Origin: Bradyrhizobium sp.
GTDB lineage: Bacteria; Pseudomonadota; Alphaproteobacteria; Rhizobiales; Xanthobacteraceae
Reading direction: 5' to 3'
Length of the DNA: 64,000 bases
Assembly (NCBI RefSeq): GCF_030654605.1
Contig: NZ_JAURXB010000115.1
Coordinates: 1-64,000, forward strand
The notes under the pieces were generated by a model. It searched no databases. It had not been told where the DNA came from and saw nothing but the letters and a program-made list of their open reading frames with translations. Below are positions 52,049-62,841 of the stretch, piece after piece (position 1 is the stretch's first letter; each line of letters starts with the position of its first letter). The position numbers were made by a program, and so were the translations under genes.

Positions 52049-53461
52049 ATGAACGACCTCAAGGCCCAATTTGCCCTGCTGAAGCAGACCGCCGATCCGG
52101 TGGTGGCCGCTGCGATCGAGCTTGCGGTCGAACAGGGCGAGGACCACGAGCTCAACCGCATCAACGCGCTGGACTTTTCGAAGCGGACCGGGCTCGACGA
52201 GGAACGGGTGATTTCGGGCTTTCTCCATGCTTCCCGGCTCGGGTTGTTCGACCTTTCCTGGAACGTGCTGTGCCCCGGATGCGGCGGTGTGCTCGGCGCC
52301 CACGGCACGCTGAAATCGTTGAGTCCGGATGACTATCATTGCGGCCTCTGCGCGTGCGGCTACGAAGCCTCCGTCGACGAGCAGGTCGAGGTAGCCTTCA
52401 CGGTCAATCCCCGTATCAGGCGCATCGCCGCGCATGATCCGAACTCGCTGCCGGTCTGGGAATACTACAAACAGGTGTTCTGGAGTTCGGGTATCGATTT
52501 CGACCGGGAATCCGTCGCGACGCTGGCCGATGAGGTGACGCTCGATACGCTCGAATTGCCGGCGGGCGAGAAGGCAGTGCTGTCGCTGCAACTGCCGAAA
52601 GAATTCATCATCGTGTTCGAGCCGGTGACGCATTCGGCGCAATTCATCGATGTTCAGGGTGAGCCGACCAGGGAGCGTCAACAGCTGTCACTGGTTTACA
52701 GCAAGACGCCAACGCCTACCGGCGGAACCAGAACGATGCGGCCGGGACCGCTGCGGCTGTCGCTCGACAATCAGGCCGATGTGCGAGTGCTGCCGTCTGT
52801 CTTTATCGCGGGCGATGTGATGCATCACCTGATCGGCAAGCGCAAGCCGTTCCTCACCGCCAAGCGGATGCTCTCGAACCAGACCTTCCGAGACGTATTC
52901 AAGGCGGACAATCTCAATGTAGATCAGCGGCTCAAGATCACCTCGCTGACATTCCTGTTCACCGACCTCAAGGGCTCTACCGCGCTGTATGAGAGGGTCG
53001 GCGATCTCGCCGCCTTCGATCTGGTGCGCGCGCATTTCCACGCGCTGCTGGAAATCATCTCCTCGGAGAAGGGCGCCGTCGTGAAGACGATCGGCGATGC
53101 CGTGATGGCGACTTTCGTCAGGCCGGAGCACGCGATCGTCGCGGGCCTGCGGATGCGCGCCGCGATGGACGGGCTCAATGCCGCGCGCGGCACCCAGGAC
53201 CTGGTGGTCAAGATCGGCATTCATGAAGGGCCCTGCCTCGCCGTCATGCTGAACGAGCGGCAGGATTATTTCGGCCAGACCGTCAACATCGCCGCCCGGG
53301 TTCAGAGCCTGTCGACCTCGCAGGAAATGCATATCACCGGGCCGGTCAACGATGCGCCGGAGGTGGCCGCCATTTTGCGGCGGGAGTCGATCACGCCCAT
53401 TCAAAAGCAGGCGGCATTGCGCGGCATCGCCGACAAGATCGTGGTGTACGAAATACCTTAG
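52049..53461 (+). CDS. Class III adenylate/guanylate cyclase with N-terminal Cys-rich (DUF5939-like) region
   Basis: FLFTDLKGSTALYERVGDLAAF...KTIGDAVMATF...YFGQTVNIAARVQ; CPGCGG...CGLCAC. Confidence 0.93.
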   Translation: MNDLKAQFALLKQTADPVVAAAIELAVEQGEDHELNRINALDFSKRTGLDEERVISGFLHASRLGLFDLSWNVLCPGCGGVLGAHGTLKSLSPDDYHCGLCACGYEASVDEQVEVAFTVNPRIRRIAAHDPNSLPVWEYYKQVFWSSGIDFDRESVATLADEVTLDTLELPAGEKAVLSLQLPKEFIIVFEPVTHSAQFIDVQGEPTRERQQLSLVYSKTPTPTGGTRTMRPGPLRLSLDNQADVRVLPSVFIAGDVMHHLIGKRKPFLTAKRMLSNQTFRDVFKADNLNVDQRLKITSLTFLFTDLKGSTALYERVGDLAAFDLVRAHFHALLEIISSEKGAVVKTIGDAVMATFVRPEHAIVAGLRMRAAMDGLNAARGTQDLVVKIGIHEGPCLAVMLNERQDYFGQTVNIAARVQSLSTSQEMHITGPVNDAPEVAAILRRESITPIQKQAALRGIADKIVVYEIP

Positions 53462-53490
53462 TATTTGAGGTTCGGCCGACATTTATCGAC

Positions 53491-53581
53491 TCGTCATGCC
53501 CGGGCTTGACCCGGGCATCCACGCCTTTCTTCGCAATCCGTCAAAAGACGTGGATGGCCGGGTCAAGCCCGGCCATGACGA
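53491..53581. repeat. Palindromic repeat, family 1
   Basis: CGTCATGCCCGGGCTTGACCCGGGCATCCACG...GACGTGGATGGCCGGGTCAAGCCCGGCCATGACG. Confidence 0.9.
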
Positions 53582-53721
53582 CCGCGCGAGATTGCCCAAT
53601 CGTAATGCAGGCCGGGAACCGGCGTGGATTGCGCGGGTTGATTTTCCGACCCATATATCAGCTACCGCCGCTTGCGGCGAGCAAGCCCCGAATAACCCCC
53701 CGGATTTCGGCAGGAAAACCA

Positions 53722-54237
53722 ATGCTGGACGGACTGCGCCAATTTATTGCCGACGTTGTTTCTCCCACCGCGCTGGCGGATCGGGCGTTTGACGATACCG
53801 GGTATCGTCTGGCGGCGACGGCGTTGTTGATTCACGTCATTTCGATCGACGGCGAGCCGACGGAGACCGAAAAGCGCAAGCTGCACAGCCTGATCGAAAG
53901 CCGCTTCGGGCTCGATCGCGGCACGGCGGATCACCTGATCGCGTCGGCGACGCTGGTCGAGGGCGAGGCGGTCGATCTCTATCATTTCACCAGTGTCATC
54001 ATGCGTTCGGTGGATGCGGAAGGCCGGCTCCGCATCGTCGAAATGATGTGGGAGCTGGTCTATGCCGACGGGCAGGTCAGCGAGTTCGAGGATAACGTGG
54101 TCTGGCGCGCCGCGGATCTGCTGGGCGTGGCCTCGCGGGACCGGATCGAGCTGAAGCACCGTGTGGCCGCACGGCGACCCGAGGCGGCCAGCGGCGGCGC
54201 CGTCAACGGTGCGGTATCCGACATGACGAAAATTTAA
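53722..54237 (+). CDS. TerB-like (tellurite resistance TerB fold) protein
   Basis: LIHVISIDGEPTETEKRKLHSLIESRFGLD...LWELVYADGQVSEFEDNVVWRAADLLGV-type pattern. Confidence 0.85.
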   Translation: MLDGLRQFIADVVSPTALADRAFDDTGYRLAATALLIHVISIDGEPTETEKRKLHSLIESRFGLDRGTADHLIASATLVEGEAVDLYHFTSVIMRSVDAEGRLRIVEMMWELVYADGQVSEFEDNVVWRAADLLGVASRDRIELKHRVAARRPEAASGGAVNGAVSDMTKI

Positions 54238-54418
54238 CGTGCCCGGCGTCACGCCGGTCCCGGGTGAGATAAGCCCTCTAAACGCGGCACTTCGACGGGC
54301 AGCATTGTGCCTTTGCGCGTACGATATGCTTGCAGGTGACTTGCGTCTCCCCTCAACCCTATGCTCTCGTCCCGGCTGTTAGCCGCGTTTCCTGCAATTG
54401 ATTTATGAGTATTGAATC

Positions 54419-55198
54419 GTGACCGAGCGTGTGACGCTGATTACGGGTGCCTCTGCGGGCATAGGCACCGAGCTGGCGCGCGTTTTCGCATCGAACGGCC
54501 ATCGCGTGGCCCTGGTGGCGCGACGCGGGGATCGCCTGGCGACACTGGCTGACGAAATCGTGGCCGGCGGCGGCGCGGTGCCGATCGTGATTGCCTGCGA
54601 CCTCGAGCAACCCGACGCCGGTGACAGGATTGCCGCGATCCTGGCCGCCGAAGGCGTCGAGGTCGATTACGTCGTCAACAATGCGGGCTTCGGAATGTTC
54701 GGCAGGGCTGTCGACCGCGACCGCGCCGAGCAGCTCGGCATGATCGACCTCAACGTCCGGACCCTGACCGAACTGTCCCTGCGGTTTTCCGACAGCCTGA
54801 TCCGGCACCGCGGCGGTATCCTCAATCTGGCTTCCATTGCCGGCTTTCTGCCGGGGCCCGGCATGGCGGTCTACTATGCGTCCAAGGCCTATGTGCTGTC
54901 TTTCACAGAGGCGTTGCGGGCTGAGCTGGCACAGCACGGCGTGCGGGTCACCGCGCTGTGCCCGGGGCCGGTACCGTCGGAATTTCAGTCGCGGGCGGGA
55001 TTTCTGCCCGGAGTCGATTCCGTGATCCTGAATGTCACCCCGGCGGATGTCGCACAGCAGGGGTATCGCGGGCTGATGGCCAACAAGCGGACGGTGATCC
55101 CGGGCCTTGGCGTCAAGATCGTGCCGTTCCTGCTCCGGCTGTTTCCGCGCGGGTTCATCCTGGCGGCGGTCGCCCGCCTGCAGCTGCGCAGGCGCTGA
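54419..55198 (+). CDS. SDR family oxidoreductase
   Basis: VTLITGASAGIGTELARVFASNGHRVALVARR, NNAGFG, YYASKAY. Confidence 0.95.
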   Translation: MTERVTLITGASAGIGTELARVFASNGHRVALVARRGDRLATLADEIVAGGGAVPIVIACDLEQPDAGDRIAAILAAEGVEVDYVVNNAGFGMFGRAVDRDRAEQLGMIDLNVRTLTELSLRFSDSLIRHRGGILNLASIAGFLPGPGMAVYYASKAYVLSFTEALRAELAQHGVRVTALCPGPVPSEFQSRAGFLPGVDSVILNVTPADVAQQGYRGLMANKRTVIPGLGVKIVPFLLRLFPRGFILAAVARLQLRRR

Positions 55199-55326
55199 CC
55201 CAAGCAGCAGTCTCAAGCCGCTGTCTCAAGCCGCTGTCCTGGCCATCGCGCCGTTCTGGCCCGCGATTTGCTTATATTTCCCGTGAACGCACCCGAAATT
55301 AACGGCGACTTAGGTATGTTGCCGGC

Positions 55327-56178
55327 TTGATGGCCACTGAGAAGAAAAAGTCGATGTTTCAGTCGGACCAAATCTTGGGCGAGAAGATCCCGGGCGAAAA
55401 TGTCCTGCGCTTCCCTGCTGGAGCGGCCGCGGCGCCTTTCGCGCCTTCGCCGGATAAATCCCTGCTGCCGGTGCTGGTGGTCCTGCACCAGGAGTGCTCG
55501 ACGCCGGGCCGGGTCGGCAACGCGCTGCGGGCGCTCGGCCACCGGCTGGATGTCAGGCGTCCGCGTTTTGGCGACCCCTTGCCGGAGACCCTCGACGACC
55601 ACGCCGGTGCTGTGATTTTCGGCGGGCCGATGAGCGCCAATGACCCCGATGAATTCGTTCGCCGGGAAATCGACTGGATTTCGGTTCCGCTGCGGGAGCA
55701 GCGGCCGTTTCTGGGAATTTGCCTGGGCGCACAGATGCTCGCCATGCAACTCGGCGCGCGGGTAGCACCCCATCCGGAAGGCCGGGCGGAGGTCGGGTAT
55801 TACCCGATCCGCCCGACGCAAGCGGGGCTGGCGCTGTGCCCGCACTGGCCGGATCACGTCTACCACTGGCACCGCGAGGGGTTCGAACTTCCCTATGGCG
55901 CCGAATTGCTGGCCGAGGGCGGCGACTTCCCGGTCCAGGCGTTTCAATCGGGTCATGCGTTCGGCTTGCAGTTTCATCCCGATGTGACCTACGCGATGAT
56001 GCATCGCTGGACCACGCGCGGCTACGATCGCCTCGACGCACCCGGCGCGCGGGCGCGCCACCATCACTTCGCCGACCGCGCCATCCATGACGTCACCGAG
56101 CGCGCCTGGCTGAAGGCGTTTCTCGACGACTGGCTGACGCGCGTGCCGCGCTCGGCGATGTCGGAAGCCGCGGAATAG
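55327..56178 (+). CDS. Class I glutamine amidotransferase family protein
   Basis: AVIFGGPMSANDPDEFVRREIDW, FLGICLGAQMLA, FQSGHAFGLQFHPDVT. Confidence 0.94.
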   Translation: MMATEKKKSMFQSDQILGEKIPGENVLRFPAGAAAAPFAPSPDKSLLPVLVVLHQECSTPGRVGNALRALGHRLDVRRPRFGDPLPETLDDHAGAVIFGGPMSANDPDEFVRREIDWISVPLREQRPFLGICLGAQMLAMQLGARVAPHPEGRAEVGYYPIRPTQAGLALCPHWPDHVYHWHREGFELPYGAELLAEGGDFPVQAFQSGHAFGLQFHPDVTYAMMHRWTTRGYDRLDAPGARARHHHFADRAIHDVTERAWLKAFLDDWLTRVPRSAMSEAAE

Positions 56179-56326
56179 CGCGGCAAAAAACGCCGCGATA
56201 TTCCGTGCGGCGGTTCTCCAAATCCTTTCTCCCAGGAAGTCCTTTCTCCAGGCCTTTCCAAATCTGCAGATGTGCTAGTGTCTACAGCACAAGCTTGCGG
56301 TCAATCAGCAGGCATCGGGAGGCGGG

Positions 56327-56845
56327 ATGACCGGCGACGAATTCGCTGCGCTTTTGAGCGACTTCACGCTGTCGGCGGAATCAGGCGACGGCGCGCGCTT
56401 CGCAAGGCACTTCACCGAGGACGGCATCTACCACGACTATATCTACGGCCCTCATCAGGGCCGCGCCGACATTGCCCACATGATGCAGGATCTGTTTCAC
56501 CGCGATGCCGCGGATTATCGCTGGGAAATGTTCGATCCGGTTTTCGACGGCCGGCAAGGCTATGCGTGGTCGCTGTCGAGCTTCACCTCGACCATCCCGC
56601 AGTTCAAGGGCCAGCGCGTCGTCATCGACGGCATGAGCCGCTTTATCATCCGCGACGGCCTGATTGCCGAGTACCGCGAATCCGTCAATGGCGGCGTGGC
56701 GATGGCGCAGCTCGGCGTCGAGCCGGACCGCATGACCAAGGTGTTCAAGCGCTGGACCGGCTGGCTCAAGGAGCGACCGGAAACCATCGATTATCTGGCG
56801 CGGCCCAAAGGCTCGCGTGCGACGAGGGAGACTCACGACCCATGA
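56327..56845 (+). CDS. NTF2-like (SnoaL-type) protein
   Basis: DFTLSAESGDGARFARHFTEDGIYHDYIYGPHQGRADI. Confidence 0.88.
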   Translation: MTGDEFAALLSDFTLSAESGDGARFARHFTEDGIYHDYIYGPHQGRADIAHMMQDLFHRDAADYRWEMFDPVFDGRQGYAWSLSSFTSTIPQFKGQRVVIDGMSRFIIRDGLIAEYRESVNGGVAMAQLGVEPDRMTKVFKRWTGWLKERPETIDYLARPKGSRATRETHDP

Positions 56846-57690
56846 CCCAGCAGCAACGCGCAGTGGCGCAAGATCCGGTGGCCTATCAGCATATTCTCTA
56901 CGAGGTGAGCGACAAGATCGCGACCATTACGCTGAACCGGCCCGACCGCATGAATGCATGGACGCCGATCATGGAGCGCGATGTGCGCCATGCCATGGAG
57001 TCGGCAGCGGCCGACGACAATGTGCGCGTCATCGTGCTGACCGGAGCAGGCCGCGGCTTCTGCGCCGGCGCAGATATGGATGCGCTGAAGGGTCTCGATC
57101 CCGACGACATCAAGCGCGCCCAGAGCCTGCCAGCGTTCGACATGAACCGGCGGCCGGACTGGCAGAGCCGCTACGGCTATTATCCGTCGATTTCAAAGCC
57201 CATCATCGGCATGCTGAACGGTGCCACCGCGGGCATTGGCCTCGTGCACGCGCTGTATTGCGACCTGCGTTTCGCCGCCGACAACACCGTGTTCACGACC
57301 GCGTTTTCGCGCCGCGGGCTGATCGCCGAACATGGCATCAGCTGGATGCTGCCGCGCATCGTCGGCCATGCCAATGCGCTGGATCTCCTGATGTCGGCGC
57401 GCCGGGTGTCGAGCGACGAGGCGCTGCGCATCGGTCTGGTCAACCGGCTTTACCCGCCCGATCAGCTGCGCGAACAGACCTTCGCCTATGCCCGCGATCT
57501 CGCCGATTTCGTCTCCCCGAGCGCGATCGCCGTCATCAAGCGCCAGCTCTACGACGTGCCGTTCCAGACCCTGGCCGAGGCCACCATCGACGCCAACCGC
57601 GAGATGGTGGTGGCGCTGCGCGGCAGCGATTTCCGCGAGGGCGTCGCGAGCTTCATGGAGAAGCGGCCGCCAAGGTTTACGGGGAAGTAA
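56842..57690 (+). CDS. Enoyl-CoA hydratase/isomerase family protein
   Basis: ATITLNRPDRMNAWT, IVLTGAGRGFCAGADMDAL; ATGA overlap with preceding gene. Confidence 0.95.
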   Translation: MTQQQRAVAQDPVAYQHILYEVSDKIATITLNRPDRMNAWTPIMERDVRHAMESAAADDNVRVIVLTGAGRGFCAGADMDALKGLDPDDIKRAQSLPAFDMNRRPDWQSRYGYYPSISKPIIGMLNGATAGIGLVHALYCDLRFAADNTVFTTAFSRRGLIAEHGISWMLPRIVGHANALDLLMSARRVSSDEALRIGLVNRLYPPDQLREQTFAYARDLADFVSPSAIAVIKRQLYDVPFQTLAEATIDANREMVVALRGSDFREGVASFMEKRPPRFTGK

Positions 57691-57805
57691 GGGGGAGGGA
57701 CGCGCGGAGCCCTTGGGGGCCCGCCGTCGCCCAAGGGAGCTATGGCGGGGCAGCCTTCGCTACGTGAGGGCTTGCCAAGCCGAAGCAGGCGCAGCCTGCG
57801 AAGGC

Positions 57806-57881
<76 letters not shown>

Positions 57882-58075
57882 ATCGTGGCCGCCACGAAGG
57901 GAATGAAGGCGGCCGACAATTGGCGCCATTTACAATCCGGGCCAAGGTCAAGTCAAGAACGGTGAAATCGCTGTTTTTCGGGAGTTTTTGCCCGGAACTT
58001 CCCTTGTTTGCGGGGGGAGGAACCGATATCTACCGGGCAGCCGAAATCTGCGATCGAACCGCGAGCAGTCAAGCC

Positions 58076-58366
58076 ATGCGAGCCATTCTCGACATCATCA
58101 TTATTATTCTCGATCTCTATGTCTGGCTGTTGATCGCGTCCGCCATCCTGTCCTGGCTGATCGCCTTCAACGTCGTGAACACCCGCAACCAGTTCGTGGC
58201 GGCGGTGGCCGAGTTCCTGTTCCGGATCACCGAACCGGTGCTGGCGCCGATCCGGCGCTTCATGCCCAGTCTCGGCGGTCTCGACATCTCGCCGATCATC
58301 CTGATCCTGATCATCATGTTCATCCAGCGGGTGATTGCCTACTACATCTATCCCAACGTGATCTGA
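58076..58366 (+). CDS. YggT family membrane protein
   Basis: MRAILDIIIIILDLYVWLLIASAILSWLIAFNVVN...ITEPVLAPIRRFMPSLGGLDISPIILILIIMFIQRVI. Confidence 0.95.
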   Translation: MRAILDIIIIILDLYVWLLIASAILSWLIAFNVVNTRNQFVAAVAEFLFRITEPVLAPIRRFMPSLGGLDISPIILILIIMFIQRVIAYYIYPNVI

Positions 58367-58388
58367 CCGCGGCTTTAGTGGATGCTCC

Positions 58389-58709
58389 ATGGATCCCTGG
58401 CGCTATTCCACCGAGGGCATCAGTGTCGCATTGCGCGTCACGCCGCGCGGCGGCCGCGACGACATCGACGGCATTGAGACGCTCGCCAACGGCCGCAGCG
58501 TGGTCAAGGTCCGGGTCCGCGCCGTCGCCGAGGGCGGCGAGGCCAATCGCGCGGTGACGGAGTTGCTTGCCAGGGCGCTCGGGGTGCCCAAGCGGTGCGT
58601 GCGGGTGCTGTCGGGAACGACGTCCCGACACAAACAGATTGCCGTCGACGGCGATCCCGCGAAACTCGGCGAAGCACTGCGGAAACTGACAGCGGCGAAA
58701 ACGGATTGA
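58389..58709 (+). CDS. DUF167 (YggU-like) protein
   Basis: ISVALRVTPRGGRDDIDGIE...VRVRAVAEGGEANRAVTELLARALGVPKRCVRVLSG. Confidence 0.93.
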   Translation: MDPWRYSTEGISVALRVTPRGGRDDIDGIETLANGRSVVKVRVRAVAEGGEANRAVTELLARALGVPKRCVRVLSGTTSRHKQIAVDGDPAKLGEALRKLTAAKTD

Positions 58710-58725
58710 TTGATAGAGGACAGAG

Positions 58726-59610
58726 ATGGCGGCCCGCATCATCGACGGAAAGGTCATTGCATCGGAGCTTCGCGCCCGGGTCGCCGATGAAGTGGCGCGG
58801 GTGCAGCGTGCGCATGGGGTGACGCCCGGGCTAGCGGTGGTGCTGGTCGGCAGCGACCCCGCGAGCCAGGTCTATGTCCGCAGCAAGCACAAGCAGACGC
58901 AGGCCGCCGGCATGGCATCATTCGAGCATGTGCTGCCGGCCGATGTCGCGCAGATCGAAGTGCTGGCGCTGATCGGCCAGCTCAATCGCGATTCCAGCGT
59001 GCACGGCATCCTGGTGCAGCTGCCGCTGCCTAAATCGCTCGATACCGAAGCCATCATCAACGCCATCGACCCCGCCAAGGACGTCGACGGGCTGCATCCC
59101 AACAACGCCGGACGGCTCGCCGGCGGGCTGGCGGCGCTGTCGCCCTGCACGCCGCTCGGTTGCATCATTCTCAGCAAGAGCGTGCACGCCTCGCTCGAGG
59201 GCATGAACGCCATCGTGATCGGCCGCTCCAATCTGGTCGGCCGTCCGCTGATACAGTTGCTGCTCAACGAAAACGCCACGGTGACATCAGCGCATTCGCG
59301 CTCGCGCGATCTGGCGCAACTCTGCGCCCGCGCCGACCTGGTCTATGCCGCCGTCGGCAAGCCGGAGATGGTGCGCGGCGACTGGATCAAGCCCGGCGCC
59401 ACCGTGATCGATGTCGGCATCAACCGGCTGCCCGGGCCTGACGGCAAGGACCGGCTGGTCGGCGATGTCGCGTTTGCCGAAGCGCTTGAAGTCGCCGGCG
59501 CGATCACGCCGGTGCCCGGCGGCGTCGGCCAGATGACGGTGGCATGTCTGCTGGTCAATACGCTGCGCGCCGCGTGCGCGATTCACGGGCTGGCAAAGCC
59601 GGGGGTGTGA
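58726..59610 (+). CDS. folD: Methylenetetrahydrofolate dehydrogenase/cyclohydrolase
   Basis: [61 protein letters not shown]. Confidence 0.98.
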   Translation: MAARIIDGKVIASELRARVADEVARVQRAHGVTPGLAVVLVGSDPASQVYVRSKHKQTQAAGMASFEHVLPADVAQIEVLALIGQLNRDSSVHGILVQLPLPKSLDTEAIINAIDPAKDVDGLHPNNAGRLAGGLAALSPCTPLGCIILSKSVHASLEGMNAIVIGRSNLVGRPLIQLLLNENATVTSAHSRSRDLAQLCARADLVYAAVGKPEMVRGDWIKPGATVIDVGINRLPGPDGKDRLVGDVAFAEALEVAGAITPVPGGVGQMTVACLLVNTLRAACAIHGLAKPGV

Positions 59611-59620
59611 TCGCTTCACT

Positions 59621-59774
59621 CTCTCCCGCTTGCGGGGGAGGGTGCCGAGCGCAGCGAGGCGGGTGGGGGCTCTCTCAACGAGCGCGACGGCCCACTTGCG
59701 CATCTCCAATCTTGCGCACCGTACCGGTTGAGAGACCCCCGCCCCAGCCCTCCTCCGCAAGCGGGAGAGGGAGA
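59621..59774. repeat. Palindromic repeat, family 3
   Basis: CTCTCCCGCTTGCGGGGGAGGGTG...TCCGCAAGCGGGAGAGGGAG. Confidence 0.85.
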
Positions 59775-59781
59775 AGAAAAC

Positions 59782-61260
59782 TCACCCTGCGCTGTTCTCG
59801 ATCAGCCGGCGGTAAAACCGGATCATGTCGGCATAGCCCTCGACGCTGATGCGCTCGTTGGTGCCGTGAAACCGCTTCAGGTCGTCCGACGTCGCGCGCA
59901 CCGGCGAGAAGCGCAAAATGGTGTCGGTAACGCCGGTGAAGTGGCGCGAATCGGTCGCGGCCACCATCAGGCCGGGGGCGACGATCACGTCGGGAAAGAT
60001 CTCCCGGATGGTCCGGTTCAGCATCTTGAAGGATGGGCCCGCGGTGCCGGTTACCGGCGGCGGATCGGTGTTGCCGGGAAACGGCTCGACGGCGATGCGC
60101 TCGTTGCCGACGGTGGCGCGGACATGATCGATGACGCTGGCCTGGGTGTCGCCGGGCAAGAGCCGGAAGTTGACGGTGGCCTCGGCATTGCCGGGCAGCA
60201 CGTTATCCTTGTCGCCGGCATTGAAGATGGTCAGCGCCGTGGTGGTGCGGACCGTCGCCTCGGTCGGTCCGGTCTTCTCGAATTCGCGCAACAACAGCGG
60301 CTTGAACAGCCAGAGGTTCGACAGCACGACGCGGCTGAAGCCGCTCATTTCAGGCGCCACAGTGTCGAACATTTCCGAAACGGTGCCGCGAATCTGCATC
60401 GGCAGGCGATGGTCTTCCAGCCGCGCCAGCGCCGCGCTCATCATGCCGATCGCGGTCTGGCGCGGTGGCATCGAGGAATGGCCGGGGGTCGCCTGCGCGG
60501 TCAACACCAGCGTCGCATAGCCTTTTTCGGCGACGCCGATCAGCGCCGCGGGTTTGTCGAGGCCCTTGAGGATGCCGTCGGTGATCAGCAGGCCTTCGTC
60601 GAGCAGGAAGTCGAGCTTGATGCCGCGCGCAGCCAGCGCGGCGGCGATCGCCCTGGCGCCCCTGGTGCCGGCGACTTCCTCGTCATGGCCGAACGCGAAA
60701 TAGATGGTTCGTTTCGGGGCAAAGCCCTGCTTCGCCATCTGCTCGGCAGCCTCCAGCATCGCATAGAGATTGCCCTTGTTGTCCCATGATCCGCGGCCCC
60801 AGATGTAGCCATCGGCGATGACGCCCTCGAACGGCGGCTGCTGCCAGTCCTTCTCGGTGCCCGGCGCCACCGGCACCACGTCCTGATGCGCCAGCAGCGC
60901 GATCGGGGCCGCCTTTGGATCGGTGCCCTGCCATGTGTAGAGCAGGCTGTGGCCGCCGATCAGTTCGCGCTTCGCCGCGGCATGAAACGCCGGAAAGCTT
61001 TTCTCGATATGCGCCCGCAAGCCCTGCAGCGCTTCGGCGCCCTGCTCGGGATTGAGAAAATTCGAAATGGTCTGGAAGCGGATCGCCTCGGACAGCCGCA
61101 TCGCCGCGCCCTGGTCGACCGTCGCGCGCGGCACCGCGGCAACCTCGATCTGCCGCGAGCGGTGCGAGAAGACGTTGAACAGCAGGATGGCTGCGAGAAG
61201 GAGGGTAGCCGCGATCAGGAGCAGCAGGAAATTACGGATGATCTTGATCAAGCGGCGCAT
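59782..61260 (-). CDS. M20 family peptidase (PM20D1-like), membrane-anchored
   Basis: PIALLAHQDVVPVAPGTEKDWQQPPFEGVIADGYIWGRGSWDNKGNL. Confidence 0.94.
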   Translation of the reverse strand: MRRLIKIIRNFLLLLIAATLLLAAILLFNVFSHRSRQIEVAAVPRATVDQGAAMRLSEAIRFQTISNFLNPEQGAEALQGLRAHIEKSFPAFHAAAKRELIGGHSLLYTWQGTDPKAAPIALLAHQDVVPVAPGTEKDWQQPPFEGVIADGYIWGRGSWDNKGNLYAMLEAAEQMAKQGFAPKRTIYFAFGHDEEVAGTRGARAIAAALAARGIKLDFLLDEGLLITDGILKGLDKPAALIGVAEKGYATLVLTAQATPGHSSMPPRQTAIGMMSAALARLEDHRLPMQIRGTVSEMFDTVAPEMSGFSRVVLSNLWLFKPLLLREFEKTGPTEATVRTTTALTIFNAGDKDNVLPGNAEATVNFRLLPGDTQASVIDHVRATVGNERIAVEPFPGNTDPPPVTGTAGPSFKMLNRTIREIFPDVIVAPGLMVAATDSRHFTGVTDTILRFSPVRATSDDLKRFHGTNERISVEGYADMIRFYRRLIENSAG

Positions 61261-61280
61261 GGGAAATGCCTCAGATATCT

Positions 61281-61372
61281 TCGTCATGGCCGGGCTTGTC
61301 CCGGCCATCCACGTCTTTCCAGTCGCACGCTATCAAAGACGTGGATGCCCGGCACAAGGCCGGGCATGACGA
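61281..61372. repeat. Palindromic repeat, family 1
   Basis: TCGTCATGGCCGGGCTTGTCCCGGCCATCCACGTC...GACGTGGATGCCCGGCACAAGGCCGGGCATGACGA. Confidence 0.9.
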
Positions 61373-61403
61373 ACTCCCGATGGCGAGCCCATTCGACCAG
61401 TGC

Positions 61404-61937
61404 CTACTTCGCTGCCCTGGCGCGCGCCATACCTTCCTCGATCAGCCGGTGCGCGTCCTCGGCGCCGCCCCAGCGCACCACCTTGACCCATTTGCCGGGC
61501 TCGAGATCCTTGTAGTGCTCGAAGAAGTGCTGGATCTGCTGCAGCGTGATGTCGGGCAGGTCGCTGTAGGTCTGCACCTTGTCGTAGCGCTGGGTCAGCT
61601 TGGAGGACGGCACCGCGATGATCTTCTCGTCGCCGCCGGCCTCGTCTTCCATCAGGAGCACGCCGACCGGCCGCACGCTCATGACAGCGCCCGGGACAAT
61701 GGCGCGGGTGTTGGCCACCAGCACGTCGCAGGGGTCGCCGTCGCCCGACAGGGTGTGCGGGATGAAGCCGTAATTGCCGGGATAGCGCATGGCGGTATAA
61801 AGAAACCGGTCGACGACGAGCGTGCCGGCTTCCTTGTCCATCTCGTATTTGATCGGCTCGCCACCGACAGGAACTTCGATGATGACGTTGACGATGCGCG
61901 GCGGGTCGATTCCGAGCGAGATGGCGTCTATGCGCAT
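61404..61937 (-). CDS. ppa: Inorganic pyrophosphatase
   Basis: [56 protein letters not shown]. Confidence 0.98.
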   Translation of the reverse strand: MRIDAISLGIDPPRIVNVIIEVPVGGEPIKYEMDKEAGTLVVDRFLYTAMRYPGNYGFIPHTLSGDGDPCDVLVANTRAIVPGAVMSVRPVGVLLMEDEAGGDEKIIAVPSSKLTQRYDKVQTYSDLPDITLQQIQHFFEHYKDLEPGKWVKVVRWGGAEDAHRLIEEGMARARAAK

Positions 61938-62056
61938 GAATGGCTCCGCGTGGGTGTGAAGTCAGCTCGCCTGAACAGGGCCTTGTAAACAAGGCCTTGG
62001 ATAGGACGCGACGCGGGCCGAAGCCAGCCTCGATTTGTCGCAAAATACGGCTGACC

Positions 62057-62566
62057 TCAGTTGGTCCAGGCGAAGGCGACCTTGTCGAGCGACTTCGCGC
62101 CGAATTTCTCGGAACTGCGCGCGACCATGCGACCGCCGAGGGCGCGATAAAACTCCGTCGCCGGATCGTTGTCGGAGAGCGCCCAGATCACCATGCTCTT
62201 CAGCCCGCTCTGCAACAGGTCGCGCCGCGCCGCGGTGAACAGCCGGCGGCCGAAGCCGAGACCCTGAAATTCCGGCCGCAGATAGAGCTCGTAGATCTCG
62301 CCTTCGAAGTGCAGGCTGCGGGCGCGGTTGCGGCCGTAATTGGCATAGCCCGCGACCTTGTCGCCGAACACCAGCACGCTGACGCGGCTGCCCTTGCGGA
62401 TCGCGCTGTCCCACCATTGCGGGCCGCGGCGGTTGATCAGCTTCTCCAGCTCGGCACCGGGGATGATGCCCTGATAGGCCGAACGCCAGGCTTCGTCATG
62501 GGTGGACGCCACCGCGGCTGCGTCCGCAGCTTTGGCCGGTCGAACCTCGATCAGGGTTGTGCTCAT
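62057..62566 (-). CDS. GNAT family N-acetyltransferase
   Basis: GEIYELYLRPEFQGLGFGRRLFTAA acetyl-CoA binding motif. Confidence 0.95.
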   Translation of the reverse strand: MSTTLIEVRPAKAADAAAVASTHDEAWRSAYQGIIPGAELEKLINRRGPQWWDSAIRKGSRVSVLVFGDKVAGYANYGRNRARSLHFEGEIYELYLRPEFQGLGFGRRLFTAARRDLLQSGLKSMVIWALSDNDPATEFYRALGGRMVARSSEKFGAKSLDKVAFAWTN

Positions 62567-62841
62567 GGTGCTGATCAAAGCAAGTCGGCGCGTCCGCTTC
62601 AAGGTCTATCGTTAATTATCGGTTAACCTGTGGATTTTCTGCATCAGTTGTGCCGGCCGGTTGTACCGAAAAAGGACAGAAGCCCGTGGGAATGGCATCC
62701 GGCGGATGGCTCGATGCTGCGAATGATTCTTAACGGTGCGTTTTGCTGCAGGGACTGAGGGAAAATGCACCGGAAGTGATTCGGCGAGGGTATTCTGTTC
62801 CGCAAATCCGGGCTCGCCCCTTGCCCGCGTCAGGCAAATTC

